A DNA stretch of 64,000 bases from Symbiodinium kawagutii (GCA_009767595.1 VSDK01015859.1:1-64000); one strand, 5' to 3'; positions 44,673 through 58,208 are shown, counted from the first letter of the stretch. Program-made: numbers and translations. The notes: generated by a model from the letters alone, not told the origin.

Positions 44673-45250
44673 ATGGTTCATAAACGCTCATAGTGGTTAA
44701 TCATCATCATTGTCTTTATTCGGAGGCTTTGTCAATGATCAGTAGTGGCATAAACGTTCATACCAGAGTAGTGGTCATCCGTGGTCGGTGATGACAGGTC
44801 TTGGGGCACAAGATGGTTCCCTGAAAAAGGTGAAGTTCTCGTCTTCTCACTGAAGTGATCTAGAGCTGGAATCGCTGGGGTTCTGCGGTACAAAAAGGGG
44901 TGGATAACCTGTGTGGACTGTAGCTGGGATAACCAACGGTTAAAAAGTTATACGGGATAGACCATGGCTCAGCCATTCAATATGAGTTTCCCAAATGCTC
45001 CACCATTCACGGTATATTTCCTGATATTTACCTATAGAATGACCCAGCTTTGTAGACGCACCAGCACCATGGAGCATGTGGGACAGGGAAACCACCAACC
45101 AGCAGATGATTCTCTCAGGGTGCATCGGTCGCAGTGGAGCACCCTGATCAGCGTCCGCAACTCGCGAAGGATCTCTTGATTCTTCACCGCCATTTCCAAC
45201 CAGCATACTGTAAGCACTATTGTAAAAATTTATGTAGCCATCATTGTAAT

Positions 45251-46405
<1,155 letters not shown>

Positions 46406-46857
46406 AACTATTGCCAAGAATCCCGAAGCATAGTCAAAACATGTCAAGCATCAAACTCAACCATCATGAACCATCAACGACCATCATGAACCACGGTCAC
46501 CCAAGCCATTTTTTCATTTCCTATGATAAGAATTGATAAGATATCACCATCGTGAACCATTTTCATCCATCAATCCAGCAATTGCGAGCCAGTATTAACA
46601 TTGCTAACTGCCATGAAACGCCATTTGCCATTAATACATTTTGCAAAATAGTGTTCAAATAGATTTATATATAGATATTCATTTTATAACGTTTCACAGT
46701 TTCACATAATTTTCATATCCATTTACATCAACGAACGGTTTACCCTTCACTATATACCATGAAAAAAAGCCAGCATCCACCATCAATGTCAACCATTGAC
46801 CATGACTACACCAGCTCAGCTGGCCCAGCACCCCTACCCTACGCTGTCCTGATCCAG

Positions 46858-46902
46858 GGCATCCCCATGGGCCTTTCAGCCGTGTTGCCTTTGATCCTCA
46901 AG
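46858..46902 (+). CDS. SLC33A1: SLC33A1-like exon 2: GIPMGLSAVLPLILK
   Basis: A 45-base exon between CTGATCCAG|G and AAG|GTGTGA. QGIP.GL....P(L/I)IL is a hallmark of the family's first luminal loop and helix. Confidence 0.9.
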
Positions 46903-46930
46903 GTGTGAATGGTTGGAAAGGTGGCGACAT

Positions 46931-47043
46931 GGCTATGGGTCAATATTAACCAACCAGTAATGGTGGTTAATAACCAAAAAACTATAGGGAAACTAATGGT
47001 TAATGATAGGGGAACCAGGTGTACGGGGTTTTGACCCGCAGCC
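46931..47043 (+). mobile_element. Family A element
   Basis: GGCTATGGGTCAATATTAACC at the left and GGGTTTTGACCCGCAGCC at the right; starts 28 bases after the exon 2 donor. Confidence 0.8.
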
Positions 47044-47045
47044 TA

Positions 47046-47165
47046 ATGTAAACCCAGGATTATAAACCCCAGGTTGATCAATTGGGGGGGTTGCCATTCT
47101 AATGGAAAACCAAGGCTTTTAGGGCCCCCTGTTAATCAACCAGGGGTTTATTAATCCTGGGTTAA
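47046..47165 (+). mobile_element. Family D element
   Basis: GTAAACCCAGGATTATAAAC at the left and GTTTATTAATCCTGGGTTAAC at the right; directly follows a family A copy. Confidence 0.65.
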
Positions 47166-48097
47166 CATTTACCATCATTTAGCATCATTTAGCTATCATC
47201 AAACATGAACCATCTGGTTGTGGGTGGGCTCCCGGGACTTTAAAGTGGTGAAAAGTGTGATTTGTAGTGGGGAATGATGTGTTGCCACTGTTTCTATGGA
47301 ATCATTTTCAACATGTTTCAACCAGGATACCACATGATGATCCTGTTGTTAACATCGCTTTTCTACAATAATATGTTTTTCATCCACTCTCAACCCTACT
47401 TTGATGGTCGATTCCCTTCGCCGGGTTAGCTTCTCGTTGCTTCACGAAGCTTGGGCTGTCCATGGCCGGCGTATTCCGATACTCTTGAGGCAGGTTTTCT
47501 TGCGTTTTGCAGAGCTGGGTGTTGAGATTAGTTGACCTCACTAATTATAGGGGAACTGTTGAAACAAGCTTAGCCACCTGTAGTTATTGTTATTGCATGA
47601 CTAGTGTGCCTTTTCTTCTTCTTCTTGTTGTTGTTGGTGGCCTGCTGGTTGTTGGTGGTATTATGGCATTATGGCATGACATTTGTATCTCTCTTGTTGT
47701 TTGCTGCATTTTGCTGCACAAAGTGTTCAATATTCAACTGGACCCTGAAGACATGTGCTTGGCTGCAAAGCATACTTCTCGGTTGCTGTCGTTGGTTTAA
47801 TTGTTTTTGTAATCTTTCTATGTGGACTCATTTGCAGGCATACACGTATATTTAGACATATACAATCAGATCATATACATCAAATCTATTTGTCTATCTA
47901 TCACATATATATATATACATATTGCACGTACATCTATTATATATATATGTTTTATGCTTACATATACATATGTATATATATATGCATCTTATTTCAAGTA
48001 CATATTGCGTATCCGTATCCCAGCCACCGTTGTGGGATGGGATTGATGTTCGAATACCGTGGGCCCCTTGAGGGTCTAAATGCTCGAGACACGGCAG

Positions 48098-48169
48098 GAG
48101 AAGAACGTGTCTTTCGCCGATTTGGGCACCTTCTCGCTGAACTCATATCCCTTCAGTCCCATCCTCAAG
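48098..48169 (+). CDS. SLC33A1: SLC33A1-like exon 3: EKNVSFADLGTFSLNSYPF
   Basis: Acceptor ACGGCAG|G, GC donor AAG|GCATGT, 24 codons. KNVS..D...FS...(Y/W)PFS matches the family. The last four residues (PILK) would be a two-residue insertion relative to animal homologues, so the exact exon 3-4 junction is not certain. Confidence 0.85.
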
Positions 48170-50404
48170 GCATGTGTCAGTGAGACGTGTCCAATCAACG
48201 GTGTAGCGTTTTTCCGGTCCAACCAAAGTGGCAGTACAACTGTTCCAATGGTGAATCAATGCCATGGTTGATCTAGCTATGACGCTGCTGCCAGCATTGT
48301 CCATTCTCCGGGTTCCAAAAAATCAAGAGGTCAAAGGCCAGGTTTTACAGCACATGTTTTCTGTTGTGGATTGACTTTTGGCATCTTGTAACTTTTGGGG
48401 CTAAACCTCAAGAGCCAGTTCTATGTTGATAGAAGCGATCCCCTGTATACCTAATTGGAGGCATAGCTATAGACGCTCGGCAGTCTGACTACCAGAAAAC
48501 AAGTTTTGGCAGCGTCATGATGAAGGTGTGCAAACTACACCAGCGTTGCTCCTTTTTTTCTTGGGTAAGACTGCTCGAAAGAGAATCACTTTTCTTTTCT
48601 GCTTTATGCAACTCAACTTGCATCACTTTACCATTCCCATCAAGACCATTTTGTCCTGCCTATGGTTGACTAGAGTCAGTTTGACAATCAACCTATCATG
48701 GAGGGATTACATTGTATCCCTGTTGTGACCATTCAACCCTTGGAGTGTTTCCGTTAGAAGCTCGACACAAAATTCATGGACTCCTTACCTCCTATGTTCA
48801 TCGCTAGGCGGTGTGCCGCCGCCATCTATTCATACCTTCAGATGAGATTATCATCTATGATCTGAACATGTCAAAGTGAACCGAGTAAATGTCTCATCAT
48901 ATTCCTTGCGAAAGTTATAGAAACATCTCGACTAAAATCCTCTTAGTATCCTGTTGGTTGTTGAATGTCGTTGAATCTTTCATCCAATCTTCACCACCCA
49001 GGACGATGCTCGTCGCATCTTTGCATAAATCTGAGTAGTACATTGTCACGATCTTATAGTACTGAGAGTTGGCTTTGTCCAAAAATGATGTACCCCCTTC
49101 GAAATGGCAACTGTTGCCAATTAAATAACAATGGTTCTGAACTTGGATGGTTAGTACCCCACGGACAAACGCACTTATTTCTTCCTGGTACCAACCAGCA
49201 TGAACCATTTCACTATTATCAGTCATCAATCAACCACAAATTTGTACTGTATATCTTAACCAACCTGTGAATATCGCTTTCCCATCCATCGTTCCCCCTG
49301 TCCGCCGGCGTCTTGGTTGTGGTAGAGTCCAGTGAGCTATGATCCCCACATCCTCGTGCTGGTGCTGGTGAACAGTTCAATACGTGGCACCCCCACACGG
49401 CCTGGTTGGTTTCCCAGACTGCAAGATGCACGGGCGTCACCAGCTGGATGGTGATGACAAAGGTACGGCGACAAAGCCTGGTCGTCAACAATCAACCGCC
49501 GCAAGGATGGTCATTCTCCCTACTATGAACCATTAATGAATCGTTGTGGACCCTCGTAAACTGGAAAAATACCATGGCGGCAAGGACAAACTCATGTACG
49601 ATGCGTGGAGAGCGTTCGGGTGATCATCGTAATGCTCGTCCGATTTCGAAGCTTTGTTTGTGACCGTGAATCACCACCAACCATCAATTAGCCACCAAGT
49701 AATCATAATGTCAAGCACCTTTAACCACTATCAACCATTATTTTTCAAGCACTAGTCCCTTGATGATCAACCACCATTTACCACCTTGACCACTATCAAC
49801 GATTAGGAGCCACTATTCTTGGCAATCCTTGTCATTCTCAACGAAGATCAATTATGTCCAAGCATTGTCCTTATGATCAAATTAATCTTATTCAACCATC
49901 TTGTCAATTAACAAGCATCAATTAACCACCATTGACCACCATTTAGCCACCTTTCTTGATTCTCTTTTGGCTTTTGGGCTGGCTCCAAGCGAGACTTCAG
50001 GTGCATCAATCATGTGATCCCAGCACCACTGGCCACACAGGCACCACTACAAACCCTTAACCACTACGTATCAACCATGCACCAAGTAATCATACTGGAA
50101 CCATACCATGATTTTAGCCATAGATTTTATGCAGTAGCCATTTTTAGCCATTTGAGTCATTAACCTCCTTTAGCCGTTCTTAGTGATCTCCTTTCATCAT
50201 TATCAACCATTACTAACCATTCTGAACCATGATCAACCATCATTAGCCCTACTACTCAACCACTCTCAACCACCATTCTTCAACACTAGTTCCTTGATTC
50301 CCAACCACCATTGACTACCTTGAACCATTCGAACCAACCACCACTATCCCGGCTGTTCCAAACGGACGGGTCGCTTCCAGCGACGCGATGGCCGAGGCTT
50401 GAAG
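48170..50404 (+). other. Intron 3 of SLC33A1-like gene
   Basis: Its second half (49670-50330) is dominated by degenerate CAACCATTA-type words. No element with intact ends was seen. Confidence 0.5.
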
Positions 50405-50457
50405 ATCCTTTGGGCGCCCATCGTGGATGCGGCCTATGTCCCACGCTTCGGGCGCAG
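50405..50457 (+). CDS. SLC33A1: SLC33A1-like exon 4: ILWAPIVDAAYVPRFGRR
   Basis: The (L/I)LWAP(L/I)VDA.YV..FGRR motif is the strongest signature of the acetyl-CoA transporter family. The final Arg is split and completed by exon 5. Donor AG|GTCGCC. The acceptor is read as TTGAAG|A; CCGAG|G 8 bases earlier would restore an SLK but needs an irregular donor. Confidence 0.9.
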
Positions 50458-50675
50458 GTCGCCTCGGTGGTGGTGGAATGGCGAAGGGCCCGTGAAATGC
50501 TGGTGGTTTGATGGGGAAACCATGGGATTTTCATGGATTTTCTACGGTGAACTATGGTTGATATTGGTTAATTAATCAATGGTGCTTATGGAACTATGGT
50601 ATTATATTCTAATGTATTTTCTATGCTTAACTATGGTGAATAGTGCTTGACTGTAGTAAATAAGCAACAGGCTGA

Positions 50676-50768
50676 GTGGTGATTTGATTGACATGTTTTT
50701 TTTTCTCAGTGTTTGGGGGATGGTTGATTCACTATTGTATTTTTCATGGAGCCTATGACCACCAGCCA
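50676..50768 (+). mobile_element. Family C element
   Basis: GTGGTGATTTGATTGACATG at the left, CCTATGACCACCAGCCAG at the right, with TTTGGGGGATGGTTGATTCAC inside. Confidence 0.6.
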
Positions 50769-50920
50769 GTTATGATGAAATGGTTGCGGATTCATTATTG
50801 CGTGGTAAATAGCTCGTTATAAGGTGAACAACTAGTGGTGAATAGGACGACGGACAACATATCGTGATATGTCTTAAGTATTGTCCCCGGATTCATAACT
50901 TCCTAACTTCCATAGGTTTA

Positions 50921-51003
50921 TTGATTGGGGGTTCCATTGAATAGGAAACTATGGCTTTTGGGGGATACCCCCTATCAATCAACCAGAGATTTGATTAATG
51001 GAA
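50921..51003 (+). mobile_element. Family D element
   Basis: GGTTTATTGATTGGGGGTTCC at the left, ATCAACCAGAGATTTGATTA at the right, with the family phrase GGAAACTATGGCTTTTGGGGG. Confidence 0.6.
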
Positions 51004-51483
51004 TGGTCAATGCCCAGGGATTACCATATTCATAAATAAATATATATTTCTATATATTGTATATATATATTGTTCACATTTATTTAAATATACTATATAT
51101 AAATATATACGTGTATATATATATATATTCATAATATGTACATATTGTATATGTATTCATAATATGTACATATTGTATATATATATATATATTTATACAC
51201 ATATATTTATTGATTTATTTATTTAAGTTATATGTATACGTATATACACATATTGTGGATTGGCATCGGCGCTTAGAGAAAGGGGACTTAATTGATAGAA
51301 TGGTAGATAGATTGTTCCAAACGGTCCTGGCATCTCTAATTGATGGTCAACAACTGGTTGGTAAAAATCGTTGAGCAATGGCGATAGATTCTTAATAGCT
51401 GGTTAATGACAGGATGGAAATGCTTGTTCAGCTTGTCAAGCAGGTGGTCAATGATTGTGCGTGGTTGATAATGGGTGCATACG

Positions 51484-51562
51484 GTGGTTGCTCAAAATAG
51501 GGGACCCCCCAAATCATCCAATATCAAGCATTTATCGTTCCAACAGTAATAAACCACCATAT
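51484..51562 (+). mobile_element. Family B element, short
   Basis: GGTTGCTCAAAATAGGGGACC at the left; the right half of the family is deleted down to AATAAACCACCATATG. Confidence 0.6.
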
Positions 51563-52927
51563 GAATAATGATTTGATAATAACAATAAACAGTAGGCTGT
51601 TGGCTTTATTCGCCGGAGGTTTCAAAATATCTCCCTTGCTTATGCATGTATGCGTGAGGATAGCCGTTCAGCAAGGGCAAGGTCCCTATCATCTCCTGAG
51701 AAACAATATGAGTGTCATTTGCAGACCTTGCATTCACAGACTGTCAACAATTGTAAGTCATTATAGCCCAGGAAGACCCATTGTTACGAATCCTGCATCG
51801 ACTCTCTCCCCTGCATGTTAAAATTGTTTTGATTCTTGATGCACGGAGTGATATCAATCATTGTTGACACCCGCATACAGAATCCTTCCAGGTTCGACAT
51901 GAACATGATTGAAACAAGGAACACAATTGGTGGGCTTGACAGTTTATGGACAAAACGTGACATAAGCACACATAGAATTATTGGTACCATCAATTCTTTG
52001 AAGACTCTTGTTATGTTTGATTGGTATCCCACCTTGCAAGCCATTTCTCAATCGGCAAAATGACAAATGAATGGTTGATCATTCAATTAGAAGCACACAA
52101 GAAGCAAACATGATCCAGTGAGCAACAAGCCTATGTACTTGATAGGTGGTTTATCATTGTTGCCTAGTAATAAGCCATCCATTGTGTTTTTGTTGCTTAA
52201 ACATGCGTTATCCACCGTGATGTAGCAAGCTACTGTAATCAGTCGTTGTCGTTGTTGTCATCATTGTTCGTTGTTATCCCGTGCTTTAGCCATAGATAGC
52301 ATTAGATGTGATTGAGCATTTATTCTGAACCATTAGTCAGATGATTCACCATTAATTAGCAGATACAGTACTTTCCGTAAGTTTGCGCTTTATTTCACCG
52401 GCAATTAATTTCAATTGGTGAATGTTCGCCATTTTAGCATTGCCAATCTTCGATGCCTAGTTTTGAAAATCATTGATTAGCCATCATGTCGGTTTGTCCA
52501 TAAACCGTGTACCTCCATAACCCCGAAGCTGTTTGGTGGTTTCCCCATTGTGACTGGCCATTAGTTATGAACAACCCCGTGTCGCCCTCATTGCATTGGT
52601 GTTCCAAATGCTTTGCTGAAGGTTGAAATTCTGGCTCTATCAAGGTTTCTTGTTGAAACTATCCATGGTTTCAATAAGATACATCCTCAGTGCAAGTACA
52701 GTTGGTTGTTTTACCGGCAAGAATCCTTGAACAACTTGCTTCAGAACGACGACTTGTGATCAACAATGGACAAGTATTCCTGACACAATGGTTGATATAC
52801 ATCAGTGATTGATACACTATCAACCCTTGTTTTCTCTAATTTTGTTGGTGAACTTATCCCCCCATATGATCTACTAATCAGTGACGTTCATCACGTTTCC
52901 AACCGTGGTTGCCTCGGTGCCGGCGAG

Positions 52928-53054
52928 GAAAACTTGGCTGATCCCGAGCCAGTTGGCCATCGGCGCAGTGATGATCGCGCTTTCGGGATCCCTGGAGACC
53001 TTGCTCTACGCACCTGGGCGGCAGAACGGTCCGTCGGTCCGCTGGTTGTGGAGG
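52928..53054 (+). CDS. SLC33A1: SLC33A1-like exon 5: KTWLIPSQLAIGAVMIAL
   Basis: Acceptor GGCGAG|G. The first base completes Arg, then KTWLIPSQLAIGAVMIALSG and SLETLLYAPGRQNGPSVRWL. It matches the RRK(S/T)W(L/I)(V/I)P.Q helix of the family. The right border is not fixed; GC at 53055 (AGG|GCTGTT) is one option. Confidence 0.85.
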
Positions 53055-53223
53055 GCTGTTGTTGTGGATGGTGGCGGTAGGGATGGTTCATAATAGCTGG
53101 TGGATATAGGTTAGTGATATAATAGCTGGTTCATAGTTCATAAAGGTTAATGGTTAATAGCTGGTTAATGATTGATGATAGGAGATAAGAACCAACAATC
53201 ATGGGGACATACCAGCTATGTAT

Positions 53224-53312
53224 GGCTATGGGTCAATATGGACCAAGCAATTTCATGGGGGATAAGTTCACCAACAATAATAGGGAAAACAATGGTTAAT
53301 GATAGGGGACAA
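53224..53312 (+). mobile_element. Family A element, 3' end replaced
   Basis: GGCTATGGGTCAATATGGACC and GGGAAAACAATGGTTAATGA are present, but the usual GGTTTTGACCCACAGCC end is missing; unrelated coding-like sequence follows. Confidence 0.65.
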
Positions 53313-53403
53313 TACCCAATCAACTTTGCCTGCACGGCTTTCGATGCTGAAGGTGATTCATGATCCAACCTCGTTGTGTTGGCGAAATTTGGCGATTCAC
53401 ACA

Positions 53404-53511
53404 TTGGGGTTTCTTAAAGTGGAGGGACCCCCAAAACTACGGATGGTTACTATAAATAGTTACTCTATAAAGGATGATTTGGGGGTCGCCTGTTTTGACA
53501 AACACCCACAT
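53404..53511 (+). mobile_element. Family B element
   Basis: TGGGGTTTCTTAAAGTGGAGG at the left, GATGATTTGGGGGTCGCCTG at the right. Confidence 0.65.
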
Positions 53512-54709
53512 GACGTACGACTAAATTTGTTTTGCAATGATTTTCCTTGACTGTTACAATGTCAAGGGCATTCCAGGGCCCATCTTTTTCCTGCACAAAA
53601 GCTGAATCAGCCGCTGCTTTCATTCAGCCACGAGTTCATCCCCGAAGTCTGAACAGTTTCAACTTTGCATCAACAGAAATCATTCAGTTTGGGCATGAAA
53701 CAATGGTTGGTGCAGACGGGTATGAAACCATTAACAACGAGGGTTCTTTGTTCTTAGTCTCCATGCCTGGCCACGCCGTGGTGGCCCGGCCGGTAATCTA
53801 TGCATGCGACGGCCAGGCGCCACTAGTCAGCATGCAGCCAGTAGTTAGCAGGCAGCCCTAGTAGACCAGACGAGGACGAACTAAGATGAACTAACGGGAT
53901 CCTGTTTGGATCCCTATGATATTTAGGTGATCATTAGTGACTACTGCATATTGGTGATTACTACTGATATTTAGGTGGTCATTGGTGACCATTATTATTA
54001 CTGGATTGTTGATGCAGATGACTCACCGTTTGATCCCTATGGCTTTGGCAGCCAGTGCGGGGGGAAAAATCTCCGCAGTCCTGGCAATTGCGCTCCAGGA
54101 TCCATGGTTATCCATGTTTGACGTCCGTCACTGCCCTGACTTGCCAGGTAGAGGAGCCACACGTGAAGAGCCTCACGTGCCAATTTTTCCTGCTCTACCT
54201 GCTGTGTGCCACCCAGGACTCCCCATGAAAGTTGTGGTTCACGTGAGTCCAAAGTGCGCTTTGCCCAACAACTTTGGCCACAGTGGAATTTTAGCACTTG
54301 GTCTGAAAGGAAAATTGCGTTGGACTTGCATTTTTGACCTACGAAGCATTCGCTCAGTTGGACTTAATGTTTGGTTCATCAGGTGCCGTGTTTATCGATT
54401 TGTTCAAATTGTTGAATGTCGTTCCCTTTCATTTTATATAATTTTATTGCCATTGCGCTGCAATCGTAGGTGCCATTATACCGTATATCGTTTTCACTCA
54501 TATGAGTTCGATCAAATCAGCACTGCGCTGTTGATTTCTTGATTCTTAGCATTCTCAAAACATCAATTGCATCACTATTTGATACCCCTCAGGGGTCAAT
54601 TCTCAGTGCGGTCCCAAGCGGGGCAGGGCAAGCTCTGACCCCTCCACTGTTGATATGAGTTGCGGACGAAATTATCCATTCACGCAATTGACATGAGCAA
54701 AACTGGGTG

Positions 54710-55690
54710 GTCCCCTATCGGTTGTGAAGGTTTTGTAGAAATTAACCATCCCTCTCTTACTCTTCTCATCTTCAAAGCTACAACAGAATCAAAATACCCC
54801 TAGAATTGGCTTATTTTTGCAGCAAGTAGTTACGCTCATTGCCAGCTGCTTTGCTTGCACGCTGTTTGTCGGTCTTCGGAACTTGAACTTGAAGATGTAG
54901 AGTCTGTACTGGTGCTGTTGTCTTCTTCCATGAAATCGGCTCTTTTCTTCTTCAGTAATTGTTGATTGTTTTGTTTCCAGACCTTTCCTTTTGAAAGCCT
55001 GGCTTCCTTTTTCCTCATCTCCTGCAAGATGTTTCCAGTATCTTTGGACAATGTGTATTTGATATTTGTGAGATTCGTGCATTTTGTCTTCGCGTTGTCT
55101 TGTGGGGATTGCTTTCTGTGTCCCAGTGGAAGCATCGTTTTCCATTCCACCTTTTGCAAAGTCGTTTGTCCAGGCCCCTCTGCAGTTTGATTTTTTGCCG
55201 TACACGCCCATGAGCACATGGAAACGAAAATAAAAGTGATTTGAAATGGTGATCTACCATGTCCCTTACTTGGTCCGATATGGCCCGAGAACGTCCAGAA
55301 CAGATGGCCAAAGGAAACACGAACAGGCCATGGTGTGCCTGGCAAATAAATCCTGAACATTTGGGTATCGGTCGGTATCGGTTGGGGGTATCGGTCAAAG
55401 CAGTGCCAGCCACTCAGGAAACAAAACTTTTTCAGGCAAGACTACTGCAAGCAATTTTTTGTCTCTGGGTTGTCCGCACTTTTGGTAACATCCACGCCCT
55501 TCCCCAAGGAGATTGCGGGTCCAGTGGTTGACTACTCTGCGCGTTTGGTTTTGCAAGTGGGATGTGAGCACTGGCTGGAGTTTTTGCCTTGACAAATTCA
55601 CCAGTCTTGCAACCAACTTGTACCAAGTTATTCTATTAGGGGTATCGGTACTGGGTGGTCCCCTATCGGTTGTGAAAGTTTTGTGGACCT
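54710..55690 (-). mobile_element. Block flanked by family E direct repeats, with minus-strand ORFs
   Basis: CTGGGTGGTCCCCTATCGG plus TTGTGAAGGTTTTG occurs at 54711 and again at 55651 in the same orientation. Between them, minus-strand frames are open at 55395-55703 (KLVARLVNLSRQKLQPVLTS) and 54836-55360. The latter ends with a basic then Ser-rich acidic tail (KKKRADFMEEDNSTSTDSTS). GGTATCGGT words cluster at 55364-55400. It is probably a mobile element with its own genes; the family is unknown. Confidence 0.45.
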
Positions 55691-55862
55691 CACCAAAGTT
55701 CAAGGCAGGTTCCTTATTGATCTATTCATCTGATAATTTTGTCGGATACTCATATGGTCTTCAGAGCAGGTTAAGCACCGGTCACTTTCTCAGAGGCGCA
55801 GCTGGTTCCAAATTTTCAGCATAGACTGTGCTTCGGGTTGCAGGCAACTGGTTGCAACATGT

Positions 55863-55974
55863 GGCCATGGGTCAATATTAACCAACCAATCATGGGGGAT
55901 TATAACCAACAATAATAGAGAAAACAATGGTTAATGATGGGGAACCAGGGGTACAGGGTTTTGACCCACAGCCA
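55863..55974 (+). mobile_element. Family A element, best-preserved copy
   Basis: GGCCATGGGTCAATATTAACC at the left, GGGTTTTGACCCACAGCCAT at the right, with every family word intact. Confidence 0.85.
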
Positions 55975-56112
55975 TGTTGCAACATGCCTTGCGTTTTCAT
56001 GCTACCCAATCGATTCTTGCTTCGAAAGAATCGATGAAACAGACCGCTCCTGGTGAAAGCCACAAGCCAGCTTTCTTGGTTTTAAGCCAGCAACAAAAAA
56101 CTTAAGCCACGG

Positions 56113-56205
56113 ATGACTGGTTGATGGTTTTGATTTGTTTCTATTTTTCCCGAGTCTTGAGATTGGTGGTTGGTTGACGATTTTTTCGGAGAGGTTGAAA
56201 CCACG
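56113..56205 (+). mobile_element. Family C element
   Basis: GACTGGTTGATGGTTTTGAT at the left, GAGGTTGAAACCACGAACTAG at the right. Confidence 0.7.
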
Positions 56206-56367
56206 AACTAGATGATGGTTTGCAGTTGGATGAACTACTCTGATGGTGGATCCACATTAATTCAGCGTAACCGGTTTAACCAGAAATCATTAGGAATTGC
56301 TTTCACATCAAGATCATTAAGTACGTTTGATTTATTGACAGCTGGATCTTTACACCCCTGTCTTCAG

Positions 56368-56427
56368 GACATTGCAGTGGACGGCTGGGCTCTGGCAATC
56401 CTCCGCAAAGAGAATGTGGGCTATGCA
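56368..56427 (+). CDS. SLC33A1: SLC33A1-like exon: DIAVDGWALAILRKENVGYA
   Basis: Exactly 20 codons between TCTTCAG|G and GCA|GTGACG. QDIAVDGWAL...(R/S).EN.GYA is nearly invariant in the family, so this exon alone would identify the gene. Confidence 0.95.
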
Positions 56428-57999
56428 GTGACGTTGCTTCATTTATTTTGCCTGTCCAAAATATGGTCGCTACTGTAACGGTCGAGCGATCTGAAATGAT
56501 CATGTTTGGTCAGTATCATCATTGCATTAATTTGTTTGGTTGATTGATAAGCTGCTTAGCTATAGGGGAGAATGACCAACACTACGTAGGGTAGATTCAC
56601 TGGTCATCACTGCTTGATGGTGATCATTGGTTGATGGTTTCAAGATGATATTTTTTCAACCATACCCGGGAACGAGCGATGAGTTCTAATTTACTTTTTT
56701 GGGATGAAGAAACAAGTGAACATCACCAAACATGAGAATAACTATCTTGCTTTAAGGGCTATCTCCATCCTTTCAGATGGAGCTACCCCGTTTCAGCATG
56801 AAATTCCAAGCTTTGGGGGTAGCAGTTCATGCTGGTGGATGCCCTGAAGATCAGTTGAGCTGTGGCTTTTGCATAGCAAGACTACACAGGTGACATATTT
56901 GGGATGTCAGTGTGTCAGGGTGATGGGTTTGGAACACCAGAAAAGAAACCACTGTTTGGTCCCCAGAAAGCCTGTAAAAGTACAGTATACAGATGTATAC
57001 AGTCTTAATTTGCCCAATCGTGTGTTTCATATGCATTTGTTCAGGAGGGTGATGAACACTGTAGATGTTGCATCAGTTGGGATTGGTTCTTCGCTCATGA
57101 TGTATGTTGGGTGGCTGGGAGGCCGAGGAATGTGTCAACGGCAAGAACCATCATGAAGTGTGATTGTTGACCACCAGCAATCAAGCAATCACAACTACAG
57201 TAATCACCAATCACGCATTGCAGGACATCCTGGTGCAGGGATGTTTGGTTGGTTGCGACGGTGTACATTCGATTTGGTCGTAACTTACTACACCCAGGCC
57301 ACTAAACAGTGAACCCAAAACGACGGGTACAAGACACTGGTTTCAACAGATTTAAAGCTGTGCTATGTATAATGAAACAAGCTACAACCATCTCTAGGGG
57401 ACTTCAATGGGGTGAGCAACGATTTGAGTGTGCTTCCTCCTCATGCTGTGAAGCACTGTCACATATTCACTATGGACACTACCCTGCAGTGCGACGCCTA
57501 AGTTAAGTTGTTTGCTGGAGCAAGTTACAGTCCAATTGCTTAAATGGTTTGTTGACGAATTGACGGGCCAAGAAAGTAGCAAGTGTTTGATTATTGTTGG
57601 TCGCTGCCTCCAATCTTAACCACCAGTAAGACCACCACTATTGGTGAATGGTTTGTTCGACCAAGAAATCGAAATAAATCAAGGGTTATTGACAGCGGTT
57701 TATGATGATTTAGTTGGTGGCTTGAAGCACTTCTTATATTTGGTTGGTTGACTGGTTGTTTTTCTTCAGACGGGCTGAAACCACCAACCAGTGATATGTG
57801 GTTAAATTTCCAAACCATTATAATATGTTATTATCGACTCCTGCTATATTCTATCATCAACCCCTGCTATATTCTATTATCATCCCTAGTTAAATTGTAT
57901 TTTCAACCCTTATTACATTTTTTGATCAACCCTTATCACATTTTATTCTCAGACCTTAAGTTATTTTACCATCAGACCCTTAGTCACCCCTGCACCGAG
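56428..57999 (+). other. Intron of SLC33A1-like gene
   Basis: Holds a family C copy and a run of CAACCCTTATTACATTTT-like words (57840-57960). Short frames at 56869-57156 are not convincing. Confidence 0.5.
57710..57791 (+). mobile_element. Family C element
   Basis: TTAGTTGGTGGCTTGAAGCA at the left, GGGCTGAAACCACCAACCAG at the right. Confidence 0.7.
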
Positions 58000-58114
58000 G
58001 CGACATGCAATGCCATTGGCCAGACGCTTGGTTACGTATCTGGACAGCAGCTGGACGCTTCTGCGGCGCTTGGCTCTGCGCCGCATGGCGGCTTCGCCAT
58101 GGCTGAAGACCATG
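58000..58114 (+). CDS. SLC33A1: SLC33A1-like exon: ATCNAIGQTLGYVSG
   Basis: Acceptor CACCGAG|G, donor CATG|GTTGAA. ATCNAIGQTLGY matches the family's (S/A)TCN..GQ(T)..GY. The downstream part (ALGSAPHGGFAMAEDH) is more hydrophilic than in animals. The exit phase fits the next exon. Confidence 0.85.
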
Positions 58115-58208
58115 GTTGAACATGGGGGTTCCTTATGGTTTCCAGTGGTTGAGAAGGGCAAGTCCCACCAGTTGGGGAGGGTTGACACAGGCGGTTATGG
58201 TAAGATAT

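Larger units (their letters stand above)
46903..48097 (+). other. Intron 2 of SLC33A1-like gene
   Basis: Family A and family D copies lie near its start. An open 97-codon frame rich in TTG triplets (47507-47800) and TA-rich repeats (47880-48000) follow. Confidence 0.55.
50458..52927 (+). other. Intron 4 of SLC33A1-like gene
   Basis: Contains family C, D and B copies and a TA-rich stretch (51040-51250) with repeated CATATTGTATAT words. Nothing else recognisable. Confidence 0.5.
53055..56367 (+). other. Intron(s) 5 of SLC33A1-like gene, one short exon unresolved
   Basis: A segment of about 13 residues ending just before DIAVDGW must be encoded here but was not found. The region holds truncated A, B and A copies, a family C element, and the repeat-flanked block 54710-55690 with minus-strand frames. 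A plus-strand frame at 53982-54542 is open but unassigned. Confidence 0.5.

Noticed and set aside
47507..47800. 97-aa hydrophobic ORF between SLC33A1-like exons 2 and 3
   Set aside because: Hydrophobicity comes from TTG/GTT-rich low-complexity DNA; it sits inside an intron with in-phase flanking exons.
55403..55415. VPATQ before GA as the missing exon preceding DIAVDGW
   Set aside because: The ATQ and phase fit, but the preceding residues are not hydrophobic and the site is inside the repeat-flanked block.
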